Assembly (NCBI RefSeq): GCF_002159975.1
Contig: NZ_NFJR01000006.1
Span: forward strand, 1-64,000
Length of the DNA stretch: 64,000 nt
Reading direction: 5' to 3'
Source of the DNA: Barnesiella sp. An22
GTDB taxonomy: Bacteria; Bacteroidota; Bacteroidia; Bacteroidales; Barnesiellaceae
Part shown: piece by piece, positions 26,087 through 34,330 of the stretch
Numbering within the stretch: the stretch's first letter is position 1
How the letters are laid out: every line of letters starts with the position of its first letter
The notes under the pieces: generated by a model
Told to the model about the DNA's origin: nothing
The model's database searches: none
What the model saw: the letters and a program-made list of their open reading frames with translations, nothing else
Translations under genes and position numbers: made by a program

Positions 26087-27280
26087 TTATTTCAACCGGG
26101 CGAGCACCTCTTTCATGCGGCGCAGGGCCTCGGTGATATTCTCCTCGGAAGTAGCATAGGAGAGGCGCAGATAGTTGGGAGCCCCGAAGGCATCGCCCGC
26201 TACGGTAGCCACATGGCCCACCTCGAGGATGTACATGGCCAGTTCGGACGAAGTCTTGATGACGCGGTCGCCATCGGCCTTACCCAGATAGTAGCTAACC
26301 TCGGGGAAGAGGTAGAAGGCCCCGTCGGGGTTGTTCACCTTCAGGCCGGGAATCTCGCGGGCCAACCGTACCACCAGGTCGCGACGACGTTCAAAAGCCC
26401 GACGCATCTCCTCTACACAACTCTGGTCGCCGGCAAAGGCAGCGGCAGCAGCCTTCTGGGCAATCGACGAAGCGCCCGAGGTATACTGGCCCTGCAACTT
26501 GTTGCAAGCCTTGGCAATCCACAGCGGAGCGGCAATGAAACCGATACGCCAGCCCGTCATGGCATAACCCTTGGAGACACCGTTGACGATGATTACCCGG
26601 TCGCGCAGGGCGGGGAATTGGGCGATACTCTGGTGAGCACCCACGTAGTTGATGTGCTCGTAAATCTCGTCGGCCAGGATAAAGACTTGGGGATGACGCT
26701 CCAGCACGGCAGCTAAAGCCGCGAGTTCGTCGTGCGAATAGACGCTACCCGTCGGGTTAGAGGGGGTGCACAGAATCAGCATCTTGGTCTTGGGCGTAAT
26801 GGCAGCCTCGAGTTGAGCGGCACTCATCTTGAAATCCTGCTCGATACCCGTCTCTACAATCACGCTTTTGCCCTCGGCCAACTTCACCATCTCGACATAG
26901 CTTACCCAGTAGGGAGCCGGCAGCACCACCTCGTCGCCCGGGTTGACGAGAGCGAGCACGGTGTTGCAAATCGACTGCTTGGCACCGTTCGATACCACAA
27001 TCTGGTCGGGCGTAAAGTCGAGGCCATTCTCATTTTTCAGTTTTGCGCAGATGGCCTGGCGCAAATCCATATAACCCGGCACGGGCGAATAGTGCGAGAA
27101 GTTGTCGTCTATCGCCTTCTTCGCCGCATCCTTGATATGCTGAGGGGTATTGAAATCGGGTTCTCCTACACTCAGGTTGATTACATCGACACCCTGAGCC
27201 TTCAGTTCATTACTTTTCTGCGACATCGCAAGCGTTTGCGACGGTGCAAGAGCTGCCAAACGGTCGGATACTTGGTTCAT
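26087..27280 (-). CDS. Class I pyridoxal-phosphate aminotransferase (aspartate aminotransferase)
   Basis: A 397-residue class I/II aminotransferase. NLSVGEPDFNTP near the N-terminus, GAKQSICN, TPSNPTGSVY (substrate carboxylate and PLP contacts), ADEIYEHI with the PLP-pairing Asp, and GVSKGYAMTGWRIG with the Schiff-base Lys all fit subgroup I-gamma aspartate aminotransferases. It exchanges amino groups between aspartate and 2-oxoglutarate and supplies the aspartate used by ThrA here. Its promoter lies in the tandem repeat at 27315, and a strong terminator follows. Confidence 0.9.
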   Translation of the reverse strand: MNQVSDRLAALAPSQTLAMSQKSNELKAQGVDVINLSVGEPDFNTPQHIKDAAKKAIDDNFSHYSPVPGYMDLRQAICAKLKNENGLDFTPDQIVVSNGAKQSICNTVLALVNPGDEVVLPAPYWVSYVEMVKLAEGKSVIVETGIEQDFKMSAAQLEAAITPKTKMLILCTPSNPTGSVYSHDELAALAAVLERHPQVFILADEIYEHINYVGAHQSIAQFPALRDRVIIVNGVSKGYAMTGWRIGFIAAPLWIAKACNKLQGQYTSGASSIAQKAAAAAFAGDQSCVEEMRRAFERRRDLVVRLAREIPGLKVNNPDGAFYLFPEVSYYLGKADGDRVIKTSSELAMYILEVGHVATVAGDAFGAPNYLRLSYATSEENITEALRRMKEVLARLK

Positions 27281-27314
27281 GAGAATAGCTGTTTTTAGGT
27301 TTTATATACTCGTA

Positions 27315-27346
27315 CAAAGGTAGTGAAAGTCGAGCGCCGAGGCAAA
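27315..27346 (-). promoter_or_regulatory. Aminotransferase promoter inside the repeat
   Basis: Minus-strand TTTG (plus 27343-27346), 20-nt spacer and TACCTTTG (plus 27315-27322), with the start codon 35 bp downstream at 27280. Spacing is identical to that of the porQ promoter. Confidence 0.75.
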
Positions 27347-27472
27347 TAAAAACGAAGTTTTCATTTGTACTGGGCCGAGACGCATCCTGCCTTCTGTAAA
27401 GGTAGTGAAAGTCGAGCGCCGAGGCAAATAAAAACGAAGTTTTCATTTACACTGGGCCGAGACGCATCCTGC
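27315..27472 (-). repeat. Two-copy 82-bp promoter repeat upstream of the aminotransferase
   Basis: Two almost identical copies at 27316-27397 and 27398-27472, period 82 bp. On the minus strand each reads a small AAAAC-TTC-GTTTT hairpin, TTTGCCTCGGCGCTCGAC and TTTCACTACCTTT. This is clearly related to the porQ array in both sequence and unit length. Again the gene-proximal copy is intact (TACCTTTG) and the distal one is broken (TACCTTTA). The remainder of the 397-bp gap to 27677 holds a terminator and no gene. Confidence 0.82.
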
Positions 27473-27524
27473 ACTACTTATCACCCACTATAAAGGCAGC
27501 AAAAGGCAGGCAACCCAAACAAAT

Positions 27525-27571
27525 AAAAAAATACCTTCTGCCCGGAGTCTTATTGACAGCCCGACAGAAGG
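27525..27571 (-). terminator. Terminator after the small membrane protein gene
   Basis: CCTTCTG (27534-27540) and CAGAAGG (27565-27571) pair. On the minus strand a T run follows (plus A6 at 27525-27530). It lies about 105 bp past the stop at 27678. Confidence 0.55.
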
Positions 27572-27677
27572 CATTAAACAAACACATAACGATACGAGAA
27601 CCTTCGTATCTCCTATACAATCCCTTTATGGCATAACAACTAAATCGAAATCCCCTCTTTGCGTGGCCGTAAAACAG

Positions 27678-28211
27678 TTATGCGGCTTTGGTCAGTGCGG
27701 CAATCTCTTTCACCCGATCGCCGTCGTAGCTCATGGGCGACATCACCGGCTCGTAATCAAACGGGATAAACTCCGAAACCTGAGCCGTAGCAAAGCTCTG
27801 GTCGTCGTCGATAAAGAGGGTCAGCTTGGCTCCGGCCTTATGACCTACGGCACGAGGCAACGAACCTATCGACTGGAAGTTGCCGCTCTCGACCATCTGT
27901 TTCAAACGCGAAACCTCGCTGCTCTCGAAGAGGAGTTCGTGTTTCTTCAACACCTTACCGTTGGCCCGGCACACAGCCACCTTGTTGCCCACGGCCAATT
28001 TGATAAGACCGTAGATCAGGAAGCAAACGCCCACCACAATGAGGAACAGTTTCAACGACGACTGCGGGTCGGACAACACGGCCGAAGCACCAAAGGCCAC
28101 CACGGCAACCACAACCGACCACACACCGGCCATCGACACTCTCTTTTTGATTTCTACATAGGGGTTTTCTGCAAATTTAGACACATGAGTCTCTTTCTCT
28201 TTATTTTCCAT
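27678..28211 (-). CDS. Membrane protein of unknown function with two central helices
   Basis: A 177-residue protein. A polar N-terminus is followed by two membrane helices close together (~28-48 and ~55-75) and a ~100-residue soluble part (KVAVCRANGKVLKKHELLFESS ... LTLFIDDDQSF ... FIPFDYEPV). No catalytic motif is visible and I do not recognise the family. Upstream lies GC-rich sequence with an inverted repeat (28325-28352) and then the frameshifted gene ending at 28380. Confidence 0.75.
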   Translation of the reverse strand: MENKEKETHVSKFAENPYVEIKKRVSMAGVWSVVVAVVAFGASAVLSDPQSSLKLFLIVVGVCFLIYGLIKLAVGNKVAVCRANGKVLKKHELLFESSEVSRLKQMVESGNFQSIGSLPRAVGHKAGAKLTLFIDDDQSFATAQVSEFIPFDYEPVMSPMSYDGDRVKEIAALTKAA

Positions 28212-28379
28212 TTTTGTTTCAATGCTAATAGTCAGGGTAATATTGGTTTATAAAGTCATGCGCTGCCCCGCCGCGGCACGGCACGGCGACCTCATCCTGC
28301 CGCACACGCAGGCACGACAAGAGAGCCGGAAGCGGCAACCGGCTTCCGCAATCCGGACAGGGAACACCTGCCCGCCCTG

Positions 28380-28783
28380 CTAAATAAGCATTTGACAAAG
28401 CGAATAGAGATAATGCCCGTGTGAACACAACTGGGCCTTATACCCCTCGTAATCGTGTCTGATTGACTTTTCACGAAGGGTTATGAGTTGGCAGCAGCAC
28501 TGCTGCGCCGAAGAGAATGCGGTGTGACTCCCTACCCGTTCGGCTACCGGCGACGAGGGGAACCGTACCGTATGGATTCCCGCCACCCGCTCGGCCGGCA
28601 CAATGGCCTCAAAACTGGGCACCGGGACGAATGGCTGTCACTGTCGGTCAGCGTATAGGGGCTCTCGGTTTCGCTACTCTGCACCCATGCCGTCTCTGCC
28701 TCCGACACATAAAACAGCGTCGAGGCCCACCCCAGTATCAGGGCAAGCGAGACCATGAGCAGATGTTTCACAAAACCTTTCAT
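28380..28783 (-). pseudogene. Frameshifted small exported protein gene next to the Xus-like operon
   Basis: Reading on the minus strand from ATG 28783 gives a signal-like N-terminus (MKGFVKHLLMVSLALILGW) running to about SDSHSSR near 28620. The sensible continuation then lies in another frame (PSFEAIVPAERVAGIHTVRFP ... GHYLYSLCQMLI) to the TAG at 28380. One extra base around 28615-28625 would join them into a ~134-residue protein rich in Cys and His at the end (CCCQL, CSHGH). Continuing in the first frame gives only Arg/Pro-rich sequence. It diverges from the TonB receptor gene and may have served iron uptake. A sequencing error is the main alternative to true decay. Confidence 0.5.
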
Positions 28784-28951
28784 GCTGCAAACATACACAA
28801 AAAAACGGGAGTTAGCACCCCATTCTCTACACTTTTTCGTTGTATCTTGCTCATTTTCACTTTCTTGCCAGCAACTACTCCCGGCCACAAAATCCGCTGT
28901 CGCCAACCAAGAATAGGGAGCAGCTACCCGCACAATACCTATAAAATGCGA

Positions 28952-28982
28952 TTGTACACGTTTCGGGGTCGATATAATTTTG
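28952..28982 (+). promoter_or_regulatory. Promoter of the Xus-like operon
   Basis: TTG at 28952-28954 and TAATTTTG at 28975-28982, 20 nt apart, ending 29 bp before the receptor start. A divergent -7 box, TATGTTTG on the minus strand (plus 28788-28795), serves the frameshifted gene. No clear Fur box was recognised. Confidence 0.7.
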
Positions 28983-29011
28983 CAGCGAATTACTAAAGCA
29001 AACTTTTTTCG

Positions 29012-31453
29012 ATGAGAACAATAATCAGCACACTCCTCGCGCTCTCTGTATACACGCTTTCACTCCTCGGGACTACGGCCCAGGCGCAGCACCGCCACCA
29101 TCGGGAGGGGCACCCGGCCGGAGCCATCGTCTCGGGACAAGTCAGCACAACCGAATCGGGCCAGAAGCAAGCCGTCGATTTCGCTACCGTCTACCTCAAA
29201 GGGAGCTCATCGGGAGGCTCTACCGACGAGCAGGGCCGCTACCGCCTCAAGGCACAGGCAGGCGACTATACCCTGGTGGTTTCGGCCATCGGCTACGACC
29301 CGGTCGAACGGGCCGTCTCACTCAAACGGGGCGAACACCTCGAACTCGACATCGACCTCACCCCGCGAGCCCAGGCTCTCGACGAGGTAACCGTGGTCTC
29401 TACCGGAGTGAGCCGGATACAACGCTCGGCCTACAATACCGTGGCGGTCGATACCCGCGAGATGCGCAACTCGACCAAGAACCTGAGCGACGCCCTGGCC
29501 AAGGCCCCCGGCATGAAGCTGCGCGAATCGGGTGGCGTAGGCTCCGACATGCAACTCATGCTCGACGGCTTCAGCGGCAAACACATCAAAGTCTTTATCG
29601 ACGGGGTGCCGCAAGAGGGGGTGGGCAGCTCCTTCAGCCTGAACAACATCCCCATCAGCTTTGCCGACCGCATCGAAATCTACAAGGGGGTAGTACCCGT
29701 AGGTTTCGGCACCGACGCCATCGGCGGGGTTATCAACATCGTTACCAACAAGCAGCGGCGCAACTGGTTTCTCGACGCCGCCTACTCCTACGGCTCGTTC
29801 AATACCCACAAGTCGCACGTCAACTTCGGGCAGAGCTTCAAGAACGGACTCACCTACGAAATCAACCTCTTCCAAAACTACTCCGACAACAACTACCTGG
29901 TCGATGCCGACCACGTGGAGCAGTGGAACGCCGACGGCTCGTCGATCATTACCGACGAAGTGTTTCGGGTAAAACGGTTCAACGACACCTACCACAACGA
30001 GGCTGCCGTGGCCAAGATAGGGGTAACCGGCAAACCGTGGGCCGACCGCCTCATGCTCGGCTTCACCTACTCCCGCATGTACAAAGAGGTGCAGACCGGC
30101 GTGCGGCAATACACCGTCTTTGGCGAGAAGCACCGACGCGGCCACTCGCTCATGCCCTCGCTCGAGTACAGCAAGCGCGACCTCCTCACCCGGGGGCTCG
30201 ACCTCACCTTCACGGCCAACTACAACCGCAACCTCACCACCAATATCGATACCGCCAGCTACCGCTACAACTGGTTCGGCGAGCGCATCCGCAAAACCAA
30301 CGGCCGGGGCGAGCAGAGCGAACAGTATGCCCGGGCCTACAACGACAACTGGAGTGCCACCCTCACCCTCAACTACCGCATCAACAAGGCCAATACCCTC
30401 ACTTTTAATAATGTGTGGAATCTCTTCCACCGCACCAATGCTTCGCTGCTCACCGGCACCGAAATCGAGAACGAATTTGCCAAGGATACCCGCAAAAACA
30501 TCGCCGGACTCTCCTACCGCCTCATGCCCTCCGACCGGTGGAACCTCTCGATTTTCGGCAAATACTACGACCAGCGGGTATCGGGTCCCATGGCGACCGA
30601 CGACAAGGGTACCGACTATGTCATGGTCCACCGCTCCGTGCAACAGGCCGGCTATGGAGCCGCCGGTACCTGCTTCGTGCTGCCCGGTCTTCAGGCCAAA
30701 CTCTCCTACGAGAAGGCCTACCGCCTGCCCACCATCGAGGAGATGTTCGGCGACGAGGACCTCGAGAGCGGACAGGTGAACCTCCGCCCCGAAAACAGCC
30801 ACAACGTCAACCTCAACCTCAGCTACTCCCGCACCCTGGGCCGCCACTCGTTCTACCTCGAGGGGGGACTGCTCTATCGCAACACCCGCGACTACATACA
30901 GCGCAACATCCAGGACCTGAGCGGCGGCAAGGAGAATGCCACCTACACCAACTACGGCAAGGTGGTGACCAAAGGCTACACCCTATCGGCCCGGTACAGC
31001 CTGGCTCGGTGGCTGAGCCTCGGCGGCAACTTCTCGCACATGGACATACGCGACATGGAGAAGTACCAGATTGGCAGCACCGGCAACTCCACCCCCAACC
31101 TCACCTACAAGGCCCGTATGGCCAACGTGCCCTACATGTTTGCCGACAGCGACATCAGCCTCTACTGGCACGACCTGGGACGGAAGGGCAACCTGCTTAC
31201 CCTCACCTACGACAACCAGTATCTGCACAGCTTCTGCTACAACTCCGAGGTGATAGGTACCAACAGCAGCGCCTACATGATTCCCGACCAGTTCTCGCAC
31301 AACCTTGCAATCAGTTACAGCCTGCACAACGGGCGATACAACCTCTCGCTGGAGTGCCGCAACTTCACCGACGAGCGACTCTACGACAACTTCAGCCTCC
31401 AGAAAGCGGGCCGTGCCTTCTATGGCAAGATACGAGTCCACTTCGGCGACTGA
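29012..31453 (+). CDS. TonB-dependent siderophore receptor (XusA-like)
   Basis: An 813-residue outer-membrane receptor. After a signal peptide comes a His-rich stretch (QHRHHREGH, ~26-34), a carboxypeptidase-regulatory-like domain (~38-118), a TonB-box-like DEVTVVS (~125), the plug (~135-245, with GGVINIVTN) and a 22-strand barrel to the C-terminus, which ends in an aromatic-rich strand. It imports a ferric chelate across the outer membrane. The following genes, a DUF4374 lipoprotein and a PepSY membrane protein, are the same order as in the xenosiderophore system XusABC of Bacteroides thetaiotaomicron, hence the siderophore assignment. The His-rich N-terminus may bind metal. Confidence 0.88.
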   Translation: MRTIISTLLALSVYTLSLLGTTAQAQHRHHREGHPAGAIVSGQVSTTESGQKQAVDFATVYLKGSSSGGSTDEQGRYRLKAQAGDYTLVVSAIGYDPVERAVSLKRGEHLELDIDLTPRAQALDEVTVVSTGVSRIQRSAYNTVAVDTREMRNSTKNLSDALAKAPGMKLRESGGVGSDMQLMLDGFSGKHIKVFIDGVPQEGVGSSFSLNNIPISFADRIEIYKGVVPVGFGTDAIGGVINIVTNKQRRNWFLDAAYSYGSFNTHKSHVNFGQSFKNGLTYEINLFQNYSDNNYLVDADHVEQWNADGSSIITDEVFRVKRFNDTYHNEAAVAKIGVTGKPWADRLMLGFTYSRMYKEVQTGVRQYTVFGEKHRRGHSLMPSLEYSKRDLLTRGLDLTFTANYNRNLTTNIDTASYRYNWFGERIRKTNGRGEQSEQYARAYNDNWSATLTLNYRINKANTLTFNNVWNLFHRTNASLLTGTEIENEFAKDTRKNIAGLSYRLMPSDRWNLSIFGKYYDQRVSGPMATDDKGTDYVMVHRSVQQAGYGAAGTCFVLPGLQAKLSYEKAYRLPTIEEMFGDEDLESGQVNLRPENSHNVNLNLSYSRTLGRHSFYLEGGLLYRNTRDYIQRNIQDLSGGKENATYTNYGKVVTKGYTLSARYSLARWLSLGGNFSHMDIRDMEKYQIGSTGNSTPNLTYKARMANVPYMFADSDISLYWHDLGRKGNLLTLTYDNQYLHSFCYNSEVIGTNSSAYMIPDQFSHNLAISYSLHNGRYNLSLECRNFTDERLYDNFSLQKAGRAFYGKIRVHFGD

Positions 31454-31500
31454 ACAACCCAGACCGACAACAAAAATTATTCACTTAAAATCATACACGC

Positions 31501-32976
31501 ATGAAAAAGTTCTCCTTCATCCCCACCAGTTCGATACTTCTGACCGCGAGCCTGCTGCTCGCCTCGTGCCAGGAGGATGGCCCTGCCGTCCCTTCCGGGC
31601 TCACCGGCCTGACCGAAGTCTCCAAAGGCAACTACGTGATTGCCGCCACGGTAGGCACCGGCAACAACGAGACGAATGTGCTGCTCACGGCCGACCGCCT
31701 CGACGACCCCAACTACAAGGTGACCCCTACCGTACAGGGCACCCAGAACGACGGTGCCACCTACTGGGTATTCTACGGCGGGCAATCGCTCTTTGCCCTC
31801 AACTACAACCAGGGTGAGGCCGGGCAAACCGCCTCGTACAGCCTCAACACGGCTTTCGAGATGACCAAAGACCCGCGCACCTACCGACTGAGCCGGTTCA
31901 CCACCTACGGCCTCTACAACGACTACATCATGACCACCTCGTCGGGCAGCGGCACCATCGACGCCCAAAGCTACACCTATACCGACAAGAGCGGCCAGAG
32001 CCTCACCGAAACCTACTATCCCAAACACTTCCTCCCCGCCTACATCGATGCCCGTAACCAGACGGCCAAAGAGGGCTCGGGGGCCGGCGACATCCGCCTG
32101 CGCGCCGAGAACTTCCTCGGCAACGGCGAGTATGTGACCCTCGCCGGGCTGGAACAGGTGGGCAACTACCTCTACTCGGCCGCCATCCCCATGGGGCTGA
32201 GCCAGTGGGGCTACATACAGACGGTCGACGGCCGCGAGCACGGCTATGTGCGCGAGGGGTACGACGACCTGGTCAAGACCGAGTCGGGCGGTTCGGGCAG
32301 CGGCGCCTATAACGCCAACGAACTGCAGTGGACCCAATACCCCGACGAGTGTTGGGTGGCTCTCTTCAAAGACGAATCGCTCACCGAGCACAAGGTTATC
32401 AAGAGCGACAAGATCAGCTACGCCTGCGGCCGCAACCGCTCGCAATACTACCAGATGGTGTGGAAGGCCGACGACGGCTACCTCTACGTGCTCTCGCCCA
32501 GCTATGCCAAGACCATGAGCGATGCCCGCCAGCAAACCACCCTGCCGGCCGGCGTAGTGCGCATCGACACCCGCGCCGCGTGGGACGAGATTGATTTCGA
32601 CCCCACCTATTACAAAGCCTTGAAAAATGCCGATGGTACCGAAGCCGCCTTCCTGCGCAGCTGGTATATCGGGGGCAACTACTTCATGCTGCTGGCCTAC
32701 GATGCCCAGGGATTCAAGGGCACAGCCAACCGCCTGGTCATCTTCGACACCCAGGGCGACGGTACCCTGCGCGAGGTCTCGGGCCTCCCCGCCGATATCA
32801 GTGCCTTGAGCAACACCCCCTATATCGACGAGAACGGGCACGCCTTCGTCGTGGTAAGCACCACCAGCGGCTACCCCACCGTATATAAGATAGACCCCGC
32901 CACGGCCTCCGCCTCGAAAGGGCTCACCATCGTAGCCACGAGCGTGGCTGGCGTAGGACAACTGCAAGCACGATAA
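31501..32976 (+). CDS. DUF4374 surface lipoprotein (XusB-like siderophore binding)
   Basis: A 491-residue lipoprotein (signal [20 protein letters not shown], lipobox LASC, Cys ~22). The mature part is a DUF4374 beta-propeller with repeated strands, ending in a blade with [16 protein letters not shown]. In the Xus system the equivalent protein binds ferric catecholate siderophores at the cell surface and passes them to the receptor. That role is inferred from family and gene order. It lies 47 bp after the receptor and before a hairpin that may lessen transcription of the next gene. Confidence 0.88.
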   Translation: MKKFSFIPTSSILLTASLLLASCQEDGPAVPSGLTGLTEVSKGNYVIAATVGTGNNETNVLLTADRLDDPNYKVTPTVQGTQNDGATYWVFYGGQSLFALNYNQGEAGQTASYSLNTAFEMTKDPRTYRLSRFTTYGLYNDYIMTTSSGSGTIDAQSYTYTDKSGQSLTETYYPKHFLPAYIDARNQTAKEGSGAGDIRLRAENFLGNGEYVTLAGLEQVGNYLYSAAIPMGLSQWGYIQTVDGREHGYVREGYDDLVKTESGGSGSGAYNANELQWTQYPDECWVALFKDESLTEHKVIKSDKISYACGRNRSQYYQMVWKADDGYLYVLSPSYAKTMSDARQQTTLPAGVVRIDTRAAWDEIDFDPTYYKALKNADGTEAAFLRSWYIGGNYFMLLAYDAQGFKGTANRLVIFDTQGDGTLREVSGLPADISALSNTPYIDENGHAFVVVSTTSGYPTVYKIDPATASASKGLTIVATSVAGVGQLQAR

Positions 32977-32996
32977 CCCCCGCCGACAAGCAAAAA

Positions 32997-33037
32997 AAGA
33001 GCCTGCCGATGAACCTTATTCTCGCAGGTTCTTTTTA
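32997..33037 (+). terminator. Hairpin between the XusB- and XusC-like genes
   Basis: AGCCTGC (33000-33006) pairs with GCAGGTT (33024-33030) and is followed by CTTTTTAATTTT. It lies 20 bp past the lipoprotein stop and 30 bp before the next start, so it could be a partial terminator inside the operon. Confidence 0.6.
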
Positions 33038-33064
33038 ATTTTACATGCTAAAAGAGAATTACAC

Positions 33065-34210
33065 ATGAAAAAAACATTCCGAAAAATCCACCTTTGGTTG
33101 GCGGTTCCCTTCGGTCTCATTATCACAATCATCTGTTTTACAGGTGCATTATTGGTTTTCGAGGATCAAGTCACCCAACTTACCAACCGCCACCTCTATT
33201 ACGTAGAGAGCCCCGGCTCACAACCCCTTCCCGTAGGCACGTTGGTCGAGAAGGTCGAGAGTCAACTGACTAAAGGGGCAACCATAACCGGTGTCACCAT
33301 CTATCCCCAACCCGACCGCTCCTACCAGGTGAACCTCTCGGCTCCCAAGGGCGCAGCGGTCTATATCGACCCCTATACCGGCGAGGTGCTGGGGCAATCG
33401 CAGCGCACCCCCTTTTTCCGCACCGTCTTTATGCTGCACCGCTGGCTGCTCGACAGCCAACCGGCCGACGGCGGCATCTTCTGGGGGAAACGCATTACCG
33501 GCATCAGCACGCTACTCTTCGTCATCATCTTGTTAAGCGGTATTGTCATCTGGTGGCCCCGCTCCCGCAAGGGATTGAAAAACGGCATACAGATAGCCCT
33601 GCGAAAGGGGAAGGCCCGCTTCTGGCACGACCTGCACGCGGCCGGCGGCATCTATGTACTGTTGCTGGTTCTGGTCATGGCTCTCACGGGGCTCACCTGG
33701 TCGTTCGACTGGTACAAAAACGCCTTTTATACCCTGTTCGGCGTAGAGACCACCGCACCGGCCAAAGGTCCTGCTCATAAAGAGAAGAGCCCACAAGGCC
33801 CTCAACCGGGCACAACGACCGAAGCCACCGCCCCGGTAACACCGTTTGCCTGCTGGCAACAGGTCTACAACCAAGTCGCTGCCGAGAATCCCGACCGCCT
33901 GAAAATCGAAATCACCGACGGCACGGCCAGCGTGTCGAACAACCGCTACGGCAACATACGCGGTACCGACCGCTACACCTTCGACCCGCAATCGGGCCAG
34001 ATCACCGGTGCATCGCTCTACAAAGATACCGGCAACTCGGGCAAGATACGGGGCTGGATCTACTCGGTACACACGGGGGCCTGGGGTGGAAACCTCACCC
34101 GCATCATCTGGTTCCTGGCCGCTCTGTTGGGGGCCACGCTGCCCCTCACAGGATACTACCTGTGGATCAAGCGCCTTTACCGCAAACGCCACAACCGGGC
34201 AGTTCATTGA
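33065..34210 (+). CDS. PepSY-domain inner-membrane protein (XusC-like)
   Basis: A 381-residue PepSY_TM protein: helices at ~10-34, ~140-165, ~192-215 and ~338-360, with periplasmic PepSY segments (ITGVTIYPQPDRSYQVNL; AVYIDPYTGEVLGQ) between them. Conserved His occurs in the membrane region (LHRWLLD, WHDLHAAGG). In Xus loci and other siderophore clusters such proteins are thought to reduce ferric chelates at the inner membrane. A Pro/Thr-rich linker (~238-265) separates the second half. It is the last gene of the operon and is followed by a strong bidirectional terminator. Confidence 0.87.
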   Translation: MKKTFRKIHLWLAVPFGLIITIICFTGALLVFEDQVTQLTNRHLYYVESPGSQPLPVGTLVEKVESQLTKGATITGVTIYPQPDRSYQVNLSAPKGAAVYIDPYTGEVLGQSQRTPFFRTVFMLHRWLLDSQPADGGIFWGKRITGISTLLFVIILLSGIVIWWPRSRKGLKNGIQIALRKGKARFWHDLHAAGGIYVLLLVLVMALTGLTWSFDWYKNAFYTLFGVETTAPAKGPAHKEKSPQGPQPGTTTEATAPVTPFACWQQVYNQVAAENPDRLKIEITDGTASVSNNRYGNIRGTDRYTFDPQSGQITGASLYKDTGNSGKIRGWIYSVHTGAWGGNLTRIIWFLAALLGATLPLTGYYLWIKRLYRKRHNRAVH

Positions 34211-34275
34211 CCGCAACCGGCCACACGACCCGGCCGCCTCTCAATCCTCGAACCGTCGGCTCCCAAGCCCACACA

Positions 34276-34310
34276 TAAAAAAAGCACCGCGGGAACGCGG
34301 TGCTTTTTTT
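34276..34310. terminator. Bidirectional terminator between convergent genes
   Basis: A-rich flank, AGCACCGCG - GGAA - CGCGGTGCT, then T7. The stem is perfect and serves both the PepSY gene (+) and the ABC exporter gene (-). Confidence 0.93.
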
Positions 34311-34330
34311 ATGCTTGTATCACATGCTCC

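Noticed and set aside
28225-28428. 67-codon frame starting MFTRALSLFALS
   Set aside because: It overlaps the end of the frameshifted gene in another frame and its second half is Arg/Cys/Pro-rich noise.
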